The notes under the pieces are model-generated. The model saw only the letters and a list, made by a program, of their open reading frames with translations. It was not told where the DNA came from and ran no database searches. Below, in pieces: positions 44,667-59,600 of a DNA stretch of 64,000 nt. Made by a program: the position numbers and the translations under genes. Source of the stretch: Chromobotia macracanthus (Eukaryota > Chordata > Actinopteri > Cypriniformes > Botiidae). Numbering within the stretch: position 1 is the first letter of the stretch; every line of letters begins with the position of its first letter. The stretch spans positions 4,692,501 to 4,756,500 of the forward strand of contig JAZGTH010000031.1 in NCBI GenBank assembly GCA_036877525.1. Reading direction: 5' to 3'.

Positions 44667-47600
44667 CTGCGGAGAAACAGCAAAGGATAACTAAAAATAA
44701 AATCAGGAACGCAGAACACCAATATTGTCTGGTAGACACCAGGGTGTAAATACATTACATAAGTTCACCCTAAAGCTTGTGAAAGCAATTGTGGGTTTTT
44801 TTAAGGGAGAGTAAAAGAGAGAGGCTTGTAGGGACACAGGATGAGAAAGTATTGCAAGGAAAAATAATCAATTTGCGTCAGATTTTTTAAACCTACCTGC
44901 TTGGTCCATGATGGGACGCGAGCCTTTCAGAGCACAAAGCCGCTTCCCCCCAAAAGGAATATACTGCTGATTTGGAGGTAAACTCTCTGTCTTCATTAGC
45001 TGCCTGCGCTGTTTTTCCCTCAGGATGGAATGAACCGTCTTCAGGAAGTTTTTTTTACTCACTGGAGAGCTGGAAAAACACATTCAAATTTGGTTTACTT
45101 AGGTAGTTTATGAAATATATATAGCTTAACATACAAAATATAAACAAAATTGGAATGTCACAGTCTAGATAAAGGCTATGCTTGGAATTGTTGCAGTTTT
45201 ACCCATGTCATGTGACAACAACAAAGCACACTACTGTTTAAAAATTGATCAAAAACTTACCAATATATAGTAAGCTAATATCCATTCCAAACAAAACAAA
45301 TTTACACATTATATCTCCCTTAGAAATCCCATTTAGTTGAGGACTAGGGCCAGAGAGGTCAATAAATTACTTGCTGTTTTATTCATTTGTCATTATAAAA
45401 AATAACCCTAATGGACCTTTGATCTATCTGTCAGTTATTCGTCCTGATGGCTGGAGTTCTAAACCTCATCTTACCTGCAGCAGATATGGAACGTCCTCTC
45501 AGGTCTCCCTTCAGATTCTGATCTCACATGAACGATTTCACACATTGCCGACCCTTCTGAATCTGAGACGAAGAAAACATCAGGTTAACCATGTATGCTA
45601 ATGGAGATAAATGGACCATCACTAAAGGAAGTATAAAAGACATCTTCTGTAGCAAGTCCCACAAGATCAGAACAGGGCCAATGACCTTCAAAAAAGTCAC
45701 AGACCCCATGGCTATGAACCAGAGTTTACATCCCCCCATCAACAGGGAATAGCAAAAATCCCATCCTGACCATATAAAAATGTTCCATCAGGCCAAGCTA
45801 TAATTGAACCAAGCTGTAAATAAACTGTAATATGTATGATAAGGGCTCATTGGGCTTTAAATGCATGACTTAACAGACTAAATTTAGCATATAGTTTCCA
45901 TTCATGGGAATCAAATGTAGCCTGTAGCCTATACAGTACCTGATGTTGAATCTTACTAGATTAGATCTATGTGAAAGGAGAAAAACTCTATTTGTATAAC
46001 TGTGATCATTGTCTATGTCTTTCCTGAATGAATTGACAAAATCATCAGAGAACAATAGACAGATTGATTAGGGGATCGATACTCACTTGGGAGGTTGCGA
46101 ACTTGGAGGGCATCAGTAGAGATCATGTACCTAAAACGAAATGGGTCTCTTTCATCAAGGACTGATGCTCTGTGAGATCCACCCTAAAATAAAGAAAACA
46201 ACAAACAAACATTCAAATAACTACATATCTGGAGTGAAGATACACTTCAAAACAAATCTTTGACTTCAGCGACCAACAAATACACTAAAACCAGGTTAGA
46301 AATGTGGGAAAAAGGTTTGACCGCATTGCAAGAATATATTGTAAGAATAATGTTGTTTTATAAGCAGGGCTTTTAGATGTAACAAAAGACCATTTAAAAT
46401 CACAAACAAGTGAAAAATCTCAGTTTGATCTTCAGTTCATATGAGACAGTGCCCTAATAGCAGGCATTTTACACTTCATAGTGTGCACTCCCCTGCACAT
46501 CTTAAATGTTATTCTGTGAGCTCTTTAACTTCCTCTGCAGACCTACAGGTCTGTGATATTTCTGTCTTAATGAAGAAAGCAAAAAGCACTTACTATTTTT
46601 TTCTTGTGCTTGGAGCAGTCCTTATACACAAAAACAACCACTGTTCTGAAAACTGCAGGGAGACGAGAAAAAGGGATGAAATATTAAAACATGTCTCACA
46701 AAGCCATCCTAATTTAGCATGCATCTCTGAACATTTACAATGGGGAAGCTAGGGGCTCCTTTTAGTCCAAGTAAAAAAACATGACCAGGTGGAAAACTGA
46801 CCCATTTTCAAAACATTGGAGATTCTTAATGTCTCAGCCTAAGAAAAAGCCTTTGAATGCTGATGGATGTAACTTTAATGTCTTAAGAGCCTTTCAACAA
46901 GGTTCCTCTCATACCATTGTGCCCAAAGACACAGCTGCCCTTTTCTGATGTAGGAGACCATTACTTTAGGGTGCGGAGCAATGAATAAGAGAAAGGCATT
47001 TTATTTTAGGAAGAAAAACTTACCAAAGGCAGCCAGCTCTGGGTCTCTCTTCCCCTTCATCAGGGCAGAGGGTGGGTTGATCCAGACCACTGTGTCATGC
47101 AGTAGGAGGTCACCCATTGACAGATCGGCCACCTGAGATGCAAGTATACAAAATGTGTATTAAATAAAGGCATAATAACAACAAACTACTAGTGTGATAA
47201 TGAATTGGCAAGCTTTTGTTAAAGTAAGACAAAGGTTACTGTAACTTTTTACCTCTTTCTTCTCTGAGCTCTGCTCACTGATGAGCTGGTCAAAAACAGC
47301 TCCATACTCCTCATGAATCTTCTGCATCTCATTGATGTGACTGGCCACTTTGTTCATGGCTTTCATGGCAACTACAAAAAGACAAGAGACTCAATGGACT
47401 GACATATTATACTAACTATCATAAAGATTTATTAAACACATTTGAGACAAGGTTCATCTAAATCTCTTGCTTTCAAAATATATAGGGGCCTTATTCAACT
47501 TTTGTGTAGCATTTTACATTTTCCTGAAGTCCACTTAAAATGGTCAACAGCTGTGTATTCTGACAGAATCATGTTTTTACAAATGGGATATGACAAATAT

Positions 47601-50600
47601 TTTTTGTGTCTATTTTTGGAGGGTTTTTGTGTAAAATGGGCTTATTTATCCATTTTTATGTTTCTCTGTCTGCCGCTTATGACATCACCGCTCAGAATAG
47701 TTGGGCTTGGGCGTCATTGGCAATTAGTCACATGGTATTTATAGCTCAGGTGATTGGTTAAAAAAAAACATAAGCAAAGATATCATATTTTAAACCTGCT
47801 TACCTAGCTCAGCATAGGACAGCATAGGTGAGCTGTCACATTACTCAAAATAAACTCACCAACACCAACACCCAAACACTGAATTACTTTCAAAACCTCT
47901 ATATTTACCATCCAGGTGGTAGTGCTCCTCACTGTTGGGGTCAGTGAGAGAGTGAAGCTCTCTGAGGAGCAGTGGGTATTTTAAGACCCTCTGAATGGGT
48001 TTGATCAGGTAGGACTCCAGTGTGGAGGAATGCTGCTGCCCGGGGTTCCTCTCAGCCAGGAACGTCTTGAACTCCGGGTCAGTTTTAGCTGCACCAGTAG
48101 CACAGAAGACAAATTATTGGATGGCAGAAACATTGAAAATCCACAAACTTGTTATACATTCTAACTCCTCACAATTTCCCTCAAGGCCTGGAAAACCCCT
48201 GAAGGTCTCTGCTTTTGAATCAACTCCATATCTCATATTTCAATGTTCTTAAAACCTGCTCCACTATTTTCACAAGGAACTGAGGCATGGCCGACCATTC
48301 CACATTCACATATATTACACACATGACTGAGAGAGCTGTAGGATACACAAACAGCCTTGAGAAATGGCATTTTTACAGTAGGAGAAGAGAGCACTCAAGA
48401 ACCCAAGAAAGGGGCCTTAAAAACACCCTAGGGTACATAAATTGCACATAAGAATGCAGAAACATGGCTCTAGCTTTGAATAAACTCTGTGAACACTGGC
48501 CACTGGTGTATTTACAGTACATGCAAACACTTAAACTTTACAGTCAATAAACAAGCCGCATAAATGACGTCTTTAAGATGCACTTTAAATAGTGCTGACT
48601 GTGCTAATGCTTCAGTAATTAAGTCCCACAGATGCATTGATGCATTTTACCTTTAGCGAGCACCTTGGGGACTTTTGTATGGCTGGCACAAAAAGCACTG
48701 TAGATCTTAAAACGGTCTGCATAGTACAAGAAGGATCCACCAAGAGAAAACAGAACTTTCTGGAAGTTAGAAGAGACCAGAAATGTGCAATTAATAAGTA
48801 TGTTACATTGTTTTTTAAAATCACCAATTTATAGTTTGTGGTTTATTTAAAAAGGGGAAAGCTATTACTGAGATTTTAACAGTTTGATTAATATAAGTGC
48901 ACCTTGAATTGCTCCACTCTCTCTAGTCTATCTAAATCTGGAAGTAATCTGGTGCCATCTTCCAGAGTCTTGAGAAACTCTACTTGAAATTCAACCATCT
49001 CCGCCAAGTTTCCAAATAGCACATCAAGCTAGAAAAATGCACAGAATTACAGAATAAATACACAGATATTTAATCGTGTATATACATTTAAGTTACTGTT
49101 GTTAATTGACATACACATATACAAACTTAAGCCATTATCAAACAAATTGTCACCTCATCTTGTGAAAGGAAGCTCTCCTTTTGCAGAGGGTTCAGGTAAC
49201 GCTCTATTAGAAAGTTTAAGTCCTGTAGACAAAATCGAACAAGACTTGTTCATGTTACGCTTTAGTTTACAGTTTGGTTTTAGTCTGCAGCATTTTCTTT
49301 TTCACTACAATGCATATAGCAGAGCATGCTGACCTTGACGTAGGCCTTCTCAGTGTCCACCAACTCACTGATGACCTTACGGAGTTTATCAGCATCGGAG
49401 AGCTGTCGGGGGGTGAAGAGAGCAGGCACAGGAGAGATGGGGCTGGGCACACAGGATGAAGATGAGGAAGACATGGAGGAAGAACAACAGGAAACAGGAC
49501 CTTCAGGAGAATTCATGTCATGGAGGTTACGACAGAAACCTGTCATCTGCTCCATACTCTGTCGAGAAAAACACATAACATGAGGGTTAGAAACTGCATT
49601 TAAACAACTATAAAACATCTAATAAATTAAGCTAGTAAAAAATATGCATCAGGCTATACAGTGACACACACACGCACGCACACACAGAGATAAATAACAT
49701 TTAAGATGTCAGCACTCCAAAATGACTTTGGCATGCAATCTGGCATGAGGCAGAATTTCCATCGAGAAGAGTGTTAACAAATTTTCCAAGAGTAAACCCT
49801 CCCTTAGCTGTGATAATTTCTGAGCACTTAAAACACCCTTACTTCCCCCACACACAAATGCACAGGAAAGTGCTTTTCAGTTGACCTTCTTGTTTCTAGG
49901 TGACTCTGGAAACAACAAGCACTGAGATATATCACACACAACAGCTACAGATTCATATTCATCCATCTAACCTTGGAAACCTAAAAGAAAACAATTTAAA
50001 TCCACCTAAACATTCCAAACCAACATATTCCAATCCAGGGTCCTTGTCTCAACACGTCAAGTGTGCAGAATCACTCCAGTCCCGGTGACTCGGGGTGTCT
50101 CAGACTCAGGGTGTCTCAGAACAGATTCACACAGGGCAACAGAGGACAGATGGGGCTCCCAGCAGCATGTGTTCCTCCCTGATAAACACACAGTGACGGA
50201 CTGACAAAGTGCCCATACATCCCAGCATGCCTTAACCGTCCTAGACAGCCTGAAGAGAGGCGGAGCCAGAGGATAGATGGACAGATAATGTAAGTTCTGT
50301 TGTTACTTTCTACTTTAAAGGAATTTTCTGAGTTAAACCAAATTCAAGCTAGACTCAACAATGTTTGTGGCATGTTGATGGTTATAATAAAAAATTTACA
50401 ATAGGGGCAAAGTGTTACTGGGGGTTTAAAAGCAGTAATGTAAAAATTGTAGATTGGATTTTAATCCATCTTTTTAGGTGGGAACAGTGTTTTATGAACA
50501 TATCCTTTCCGGTATCCTTGCATGGTAACTTTGTACAGACAGCGTTTGGATTTTATCACACCACTGTCATGCCAATACATGTCATGTTAAAGTGTTATGC

Positions 50601-53600
50601 AACTACTGTGCTGTGTTAAAAGTTTAACCAAATCTCAAACACATGCCTGCTAGGTCTCCATTTATAGTGCATTACACACATTTTTTCACACTTATTTTTT
50701 CAAACTGAATGACAAATCAATGTTTTGGTTGTAATCCCCTGTATCATAGATTTTTTTTGTTATGCTTAATCCAGAATATAATTTTAAATGATTGAAACTT
50801 GTACAATATGTAACTCTGTAACATCTGTAGAAGGTACTAAGCTGGAAAATCTGACACTTGCTATATAGGACACTCTATAAACCGGAGCCCATGAGCTATT
50901 ATATAACACTGATTAAAGCACCACAAAAACCTCCACACAGACACACACACGCAGGCTCACCAACTGCAGCATGTCATAGATGGACTCTGCTGAGCGCTTG
51001 GAGCTCCTGTGTCTCCACAGCACAGACATCCTGCTCTCGCAAAAGGCCACAGATGTCACAGCGGTGCAGCCCGCAACAAAAACAGAAAATATCTCCACCT
51101 TCAACTTATCTTCACTCAGAAGAAACACATACTGTGGGAGCGAGAACTAAAGTACTCCACCCAGCACAACAGAATCAGATGTGCTGAGAGCATCTTTACC
51201 AATAACTCTGCAAACCTTAATAGATTTTCTATCCATACAGCCTTCTCCCTCCTTTCCTAGAATTTCTCCCTGTGACTATGCTTGTCTAAGCTGCTTTTTA
51301 GCTGGATGGATGGAATGGGGTTCTGACAGCTGTGGTGGAACAGTAAACAGACAGAGGAAGAGGGAGAGAAAGGGGGAGGGAGAGAGAGAGAGAGAAAGAA
51401 AATAATAATAATAATCTTGTCTGCAACAGGATGAGGAGGACACATAGGGAGAGGGCAGGCTGAAACAGCCACAGTCATTAGTCGTTCTCTTAGCTTGCAC
51501 AGCATAACACAGCTGAAAAATGCAGCACAGCTTTCCCATCAACATGAAACATCAACATGCCAGGTACAAAGAAGACAGGTGTATACAAATTCTGACTTGT
51601 AAAGCGCAATGTTTGCCTTTGTTTGGCTGAAAGTGATATTTAAATGAACAACCTAAGGCATTAGTAGTTTTTGTCAGAGCTGTGGCGCAGTGGTTGGCAC
51701 ACAGACTCCTGAATGCTCATGCAGTTGTCACAGGTTTGAGTCTGGTTTGTGACTGTGACATTGATTGTGATATACTAAACTGTTTATATTTTCAGCCAAA
51801 CAAACTAACCGATTGCAGTTTTAAGCAAGAGGTTCAAAAACATTTAAAAAGTTAAGCAAGTTGGGTCAAATGCACTTTGGAATTATAATTTTTAAACCAC
51901 AAATGTCTCTGGTCATCTAAAGTAGTCCAAACATGATAAACTATTTACCATGATAATTCCTAATGGAGAACATACAGCTACATGACTGTCATCCCTTTAT
52001 CCATTCACCCAGCACTCATGCTCACAAGTCCCAACCTGCTTGTACTGTTAGAGGAATCACCCAGCTAAAGGACACAAAGTTATACAAACCAACAGCCACA
52101 TACTTTTCAAGGGAGACTTTACTGACCCATAGACTCATCAATGCACAGACTCACAGAAGACAGGAAGAGCCATTTCCATGGAAAGCAGAGAAATGTTCCC
52201 TTATCACTCCCTGAAACTTCAAAACGACATCAAAATAAAACAGTTCAAGAACTGTGCAATTTTAAGCTAAGCTATCATTGTCAAAACTTTCAGGGGTGTG
52301 TCAAAGAATGTCCAAAACATTCAAAACTTAATCTTGAGTTTTAAAAAAACAACCCGTTGTGATGGTGTTTAATATTTAGCCTGAACTCTTGCTCTATCAA
52401 AGCTCAGCTGTGATGTAACAGTAGAACATAATTTGTTTGCATGCTAAAGGGTTAAATATTAAGTCTTTAAATTCCTTCGCCTATCCAGTTTCTGCCTCTC
52501 ATGCACTTCGACAACTCGCCTTACACGTGACCAGCAAAATCCATACGTTTCTCTGGAGATTTCATAGGATGCAGGCTGAAACACGCACAACACATTGTTT
52601 GTGCAAAGAAGTGAATAAAACAATTCTCTCCCCCTCCTTTTCACACACACACTAAATCATGCTGATGAGAAAAGTCAATATTTAGACAGTTAACAGCCCA
52701 AATCCATGAACACACATTTATATTTCTCTGCAGAGGGATAACCTGAGGGCACAACCGCTCACCTGGCTTAAACTACAATGTAAATAAGTCAGAAAGCTAA
52801 CAGGAAAAGAAGTTTTGGGGTTTTGCATGACGTCTCCCCTACCCCCCACCTCCCTGTGAGATACAGGCGGTGATTTTGAAGCCTGGAAAATAATGAAGTC
52901 CTACTGTCCTTTGTCTTCTAGGTTGTCTGTTTCCTCTGGCGGCTCTCTTCATAATTTATCAGCGTTAAGCGATTTAAATCAATGTGCATAATCAAGCAAT
53001 TAGAATGCGGAGCTAATTAAAGGAGATGTCCTCGTCTCTTTCTCCCACGCCTCAAAGCCAGAGAAGAAAAACAGAAGTGACGGGAGATAATAATGATAAC
53101 CAGCCATGTGATTAATCTAGGAAGAGGAGAGGGAAGAATATGAATCCCGTAAATTATTGCCAGGCTGAATCAGCTCCTCTCTATCTGCTAATCTCTCACA
53201 AACGCAGAACCACTACTGACTACAGTACAAGAAAAAGCTTAAGTCCTTTTAAGTTCTTAAGAGTGAAAAAACAAGAGATTGTGTGTTTAATATGGTTAAA
53301 ATGTAGCACAAATTGCCTTTGGAAACGGCTATTGAAAAAATTTGGTTGTTCTTTCCAGGTCTGTTTACTGTGCACATGTAATTGGAGCATATTTTTGGCA
53401 GCCATAATGACCTTTTGAAGCATTCACACCAACTGTGAATTAAAAGTGTAGCAACAAATACAAATTCAGCACAGAATACGTTTTTGGCATGCAAGCATGC
53501 TAAATTCAGCAGAAAGTATGTGCACTATAAACTTAATATCAACATAATCTTTTGAAATGTAGACATTTATAAAGAAACGATGTATATACATAGAGAATCA

Positions 53601-56600
53601 TTTTCGACTTCCAGATTAAATGTGTTGTTTTGCTTTTGCATGTGGTGTGAAACAGGCTTCGCTCTTGAATCCGGCACATTTTATTCAATTGTTAAATTGC
53701 ATCCCTGTGATTAGGAGCCATCAGGGAGGTTTTCAGCCTCTATTATGCACCACATTTGTAAATGATTGACTGATTCCTGACTAGACAGATAGGAGATTTT
53801 GGGTCTGTGGTCCAACAAGAAGCAGCAGCCCAGGATTAGAGCTCTTAAGCTTGAGCTGGCACCTCTGAATTCAGAAAAAGCAGTTATGATGTTCTGTTCA
53901 CGTGACCAGGTTCCAAAATTAATGCCAGCAAAGTGGCAAATGATATTAAAAACTGGCTTTGAAGAGTTAGAAAAACAAAGATCAGAAGTGGCTAATACAT
54001 TTAGATGGAACAGCAACATAATACATTATTTGTAGGATAACTTGAATGATAACTTGAACCTAAATTGTCTCAATTCACTCACAGGTATTGGCCAAAGTGA
54101 CAAAAAGTTAATTTTTGGATCCTGCTGCCAGTCACAGCACAAAGCTTACATCTTACTACACAGTTAGCAACATGACACCTAGGCGGGGCAGAAGGGAAGT
54201 GAAAAAGACAAACACACGTGCTGTGACAGAATACGGCATTGCTGTGGGTGAATTATTAGGGCTAAATGTGTTCCTGCAACAGATGGTGTGATGGGAAACA
54301 GGGCAGAGCTACTGACAGAGGGAGAGAGAGAGAGACAGACAAGAGGGGATAGGAGGGCAAAAGAGGACATCACCTCAATAAACACAGAGAACAATGAGAG
54401 TGATCTACAGAGAACACAGACTACAGCACAGGACTATGATGTGCATAGTCACGGCAGACACAAATCAATTCTGAGACTCGCTCTGGTAACATTGAGGAAG
54501 CCCAAGCTGAAGATACCATTGATTTATTCAGATATGACAGTTTCATCCAGGAGAGTCTAGACTTAGACTAGAGCTCTCCAGTCAGTTATGTGATCTGTGT
54601 TCTGTTGATTATCACGGTTACCAGTGAACACTAGTTTTGAGTGCTAGTCGAGATAATCAAGGTGACAAGCGTGACAGCTGACTGAATGATCCTGGCAGAG
54701 CAGCAAGAGAGGACATATGAAACAAAGACAGTGTTAGGAAGAGCATACTAACGTTCTACATTCTACAGCAATAGTAAGAGTAGTATGTATACCAAATGAC
54801 CTGCTACACTGCTACGCCAAAATAAGTATACTGGTAATGGTGTACTCTACAAAAGGTAATGAGTACCCACAATGCAATGCACTCAACTCTGCAATGTAGT
54901 AGCATACAATTATTTGAGATGATTATTGTTTATAACTTACTGTTTATCACTGTACTGTAGTGTGTGTGTGTGTGTGTTTGATGAAACCGTGTTGTTACAC
55001 AGCTACCTCTGAACTCCTTGACCTCCATCTAACAAACTAATATGTCAACACAACATCTCTCTGTGCATGTGTGAGTGTGTGAAGATCCACAGGGCAACAC
55101 AACCTGTCTCCCCATCTGCTACACTCTCCAAATGCTCTCATCAAGCCTCCTTAAAATCAGAGGTCACTTAGATCACATGACGTAAAGCTCTTAACCAGCC
55201 GTCACATTCCTCTCGACCCCTGACCCCAGAACTCATCCTTCATATCAGAAAATAAAGAGCTATTTTTACTCAACTGAAACAATGCCAACAACAGTGGTGG
55301 AGACAACGGAATGTAATTACATGACTAAAAATGAAACAGTGACCCCAATAGCAAGTTCCCTGTGATTCAAAACCCAGACAGACGGCTGGCGATTAGAGCA
55401 AAGCTTGCTTTGATGAATCTTCATGGCAGGTGGTCTCTCACCTTGTGTCCTGAATCTGTTTCGTCCTCCAGGCTGTCAGCAGGGCTCTCAGCTGCTAGAT
55501 TTCCCCTGTCTTCCCCTGTGTCAGTTGGGCTATGTAGCACCATGCCAAGACCTTCATCCAGGATGTCCTCTAGAGGGAGCAAAGAGGCAGATAGAGACTG
55601 GGTAAGGAACAGGACTGGTGGTCCATCACAGCAAGGTGAAGACTCCATAAAGTCTTTGGATTTTGTGGCTTTAAGTCACACAAAACATTTACTCCTAAAC
55701 ATTGTCAAAATTCACCTTTAGCATTGTAAGCAACCTTGGCATTAAAAATGTAAAGACTCTCTCTTCTACGAAAACAAAAAAGATTGATGACTCATCTTGC
55801 ACTGCATCAATGTTTGTCCAATCAACTGCTGTACAGAAAGAGAATGTCCCACCCTCCCTAATACCACCTTCAACTGATTATCAAGTAGCATAAATTATTT
55901 CATGGCTAAATTGTTCGTTTTTATGTAAATTTTCATGTACATTGACACAATGAAAATATGGAAATGGAGGAAAAAAACAGTAGTGCCGAGTTTACCTTGG
56001 CTCTGGGAGAAGATGTCAGTGCAGAGGTCCTGCGCACCATCTGACCGGCGGGGAGGATACTGGCACAGCTGGTGTGGATCAGCAGTGGGCAGCGTGCTGA
56101 CAGTGAGGCTAAGAGAGGGCAAAGAGAACGCAGCCTGCATGTCTGCCAGCTCCAATGCGCTCGCTGGCTTACTGTTCAAATTCAGAATCTCATCACCTGC
56201 TCGCAGACCTAAAACACACACACACACAATGTCATATATTAGCTCAGATCTAAATCAGTAAGCCCTCATAAAGAATTGCCTCACTGAACAAAACATCCAT
56301 AATTTTAATAGACTTGCGTTTGGTTTTTGAAGGTTTACAAAACTTGCTGTTAAAAGGTTTATTATTAATTATTTCTACTGGGACGCTGGGAAATGATTGC
56401 ACATTACAATTCTAACATTTTGAAGCTATTTTGTCTGTTGTGGACAACAGGATGAGAACAAAGAAAGGGTGTTGTGTTCTCCACCCACCCAAACCACCTT
56501 ACGCACTGTTTTTTAATTATGAATTAACAACATCAGCTGCTTAGTTAGCTTCCGATATCTCAGTGAACGCTTGTTAGGTAGGACTGCCACTTTAATTGAT

Positions 56601-59600
56601 TACTGGCCCCACAGGAGAACTGAACTGTTCCTCAGTCTTTATTAATGCTGCATGCACACATGCATGCATGCACTCACTGCCTGAAGTGTGACCCAGTTTT
56701 ATATGGAGTGAAATGTCAGCAGTAATAAAGGCTTTTTATTGGATGGCCCGGCTCTGCCCCTGGCAATATGGTGATGATGAATGTTGGAGTGATGTCATCA
56801 AGAAGGGCCCCCAGTATTTTAAAACTTCCTGTAGCGAACACACTACTGACTCTTTGTCTGCCCGTATAAGTTTCACACACTCATTCCGCACTGTTCCTTT
56901 CAGACAGCACATTGTTTTAATAATTGTTTAAATGATTTGTAGACTTTGACCCTTCTAAAACTAGACACAGTATATCCTCTGCTCTGACAGTGTAGCCATA
57001 GTTCCTGTTTCATAGTACAATATTCTAACTAGATTTGTACACTTGTACAAAAGAATAACGGTTGTTAGGATGCTGTTGTGAGGTGCTAGGTTTCTATGCA
57101 GTTGCTAGGGTGTTGCTACATTGTAAATGGGCCAAAAGGTCAACCACCCTTCGTCAACATAAGTCATCTGTTTTAGAAACAGTAAGTCTGATCGTTATAA
57201 AAACAACCGAATCCCTAGCCCAAACAATACAGGATAGGTTACATACCTAAATTAATTACTTTGGGTTTAAAACTAATCCCTAACTCTAAATATAAGCAAT
57301 TTTAAGTGTGACGCTTGCCTTTCCAAGCATCACCAATTAAAATAAGACTGATACACTGTGCATGGTTTTTATATTGCAATACAATTTGTCAGAACTCTGA
57401 TCTGTTTTTAATGAATGTGCTCATTTGACAGATATCGCTGGCTGTGTGTAATGGTATTAATTTGCTCTTCTCTGCCAATCTGTGCTCATGTGAAAGCATT
57501 TTAAATGATTTCCCTCCAGTCCAGTGGAGATTTGGGTCAGTCCTTGCTGTACTCTATATAACTGCTTTGTATTCCCTTGTTAATTTCTCAGCAAATTTAC
57601 ACACTGCTGCAGGAAAACCATGTACTGTGTAGATTGCATCATAAGGTTTATATTTGGGCTTGGAGTAGCTTCTGTAGAGACTGCGGGAACTGTTTTTGTG
57701 ATTTAGAATACTACAAACAAATTGGAATTTATTTACAGATCAGATTCTCTGCATTGTTATGAGGTTGCTAGGGTGTTGCTAGGGGGGTTAATTAGCACTA
57801 ATTAAAGTTCAAATTTTTTTTTAGGGGGAGGATGTGCATTCGTTTTGAGGAAGAGGATAGTGTAACCTCATATGAATCAACTGTAATGAAGAACTCAGCT
57901 ATGCTCAGTTTAGTCACACACCTTTGGTGAATGCCAGACCCCCCGCCTTCACATCAGTGATATGAAGCTGCTGTCCATCATCCTCCTCCACAACATCCAC
58001 TGAGAAACCTTTGAAAGAGAGAGAGCAATGTATATATAGGAATAAATGAATGAGAGAGATGCATGGATATATAAATGTATGGATACATATGCATAGATAG
58101 ATAAATGAATGGATACATTATAATAAATAGTATTTTTACCATAGCCAGTGGCACATGATTCATCTCTGTCAAACTGAATGACTTTGGTTGTTTTGGCACA
58201 TATTTCAATCTCTTTGTAGAGCTGAACAAACAGAAACCAGAGAAAAAGAACAAGAGAGAGATCAGTATTGCTTGCACTCTAAGGATGTACAGTACGTTTA
58301 CAGTATGACTTCAGAGAGTGCTCACATTCATCACAGAAGAAAAGCAGTGAAATGTCTTAGTCTGCTGAAATTCATGGCTTAAATATATATGCTAACAAAA
58401 AATCAGCCCATTCTCAGGGGAGTCTGAGACAAAACTGGGCTTTGATCATTTCAGGGAGTATAAAAGTGCGAGACAGTCAAGTTCTCTTCAGAGAGGGAGT
58501 GAAAAGATGAGAGCAGACATGGAAAGCACAAAGACCCTCTTAAAATGAGTTTAGTGTGTCATTTTAAAAGAACAACTATGAAGAAAAAACTGCCAAAGTA
58601 AATGAACTTTTGAGGTTTCAGAGTTGTTGTTTTCCCTAGACTCCACACACACATACACACACTATTCAGAGTACATTATGTAGTACTTGCATCGTCTACA
58701 TAATTCATAACATATGCACCAGTCTCAACTCCATTGAAGACTTAAGACTTGCTTTAACTTACATGGCAAAACTTTCATACTCTCCACACAGAAATGTTCA
58801 TCTATAAATAGAGCTTGTGGCAATCTAATAAATTCACCCCACACTGTGTCTCTGACCCCTAAGTGTTCTTAGCTGTCCGGCACACAGTGTGGCCGCTGAT
58901 GGGCTCTTTTCGCTGGACTCACCAGGTCACACAGGTCCTCCTCCTGCTTGGGGACATACAACTGCACTTGATTGTCAATGAGAAACTTCAGCCGTATATA
59001 GTACTGGGAAGGATCCAGTTCATGTGTCTGAGAGGTCAGAAAATACATTGTCCTATTAAAATTACAATCAGTCATTGCTGAAAAAAACTTTTCTTTACAG
59101 TTTTTCATTTGTAATTGCAAATATTCACAAATCCATCTCTTCATCTTAACAGCCCGGACAAAATTAAAATTTGCAGCTGTTTTGTGATTTCATCAAAACT
59201 ATCATGTACTGTCAAAATGAAGATAGAAATGAAGACTTTAGTGTGAAGGGAACCTTGAGAGAATCAATGGTTAAAGATACCAGTGTATCCAAAGTCTGTC
59301 TGTGGTTGAATATTTTCTATATATCAAGACAGAAAATTACAAACTATAAATCAAATATGAAAATGTGAACAAATGAAAAGTCACTCACTTTGTGATGTAA
59401 TGCAGTGTTCTGCAGTGGCATTAGCTGGCATTAAAACTGTGCTGTTACTTACAACCATCTTAAAACACTAGAAATGACCGTCCATGACACAGTGTGTTAT
59501 GCATGTGGATGTATTCCATGTGTGAACTTGCTATTATTCTATTCCAGAGCTTGACAGAAAAACATTTCTTGGATTTAGTATGACCACTCACCGCAGTATC

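Noticed and set aside
44459..44755. Overlapping open frames on both strands in the tiam1 last exon
   Set aside because: They are frame shadows of the EVIWVRRDDF-ending coding frame.
55421..55648. Separate gene starting with ATG at 55648
   Set aside because: Only 55442-55569 is coding: a CTCTAG acceptor and phase match to the neighbouring tiam1 exons show it is an internal exon, and the ATG lies in intron.
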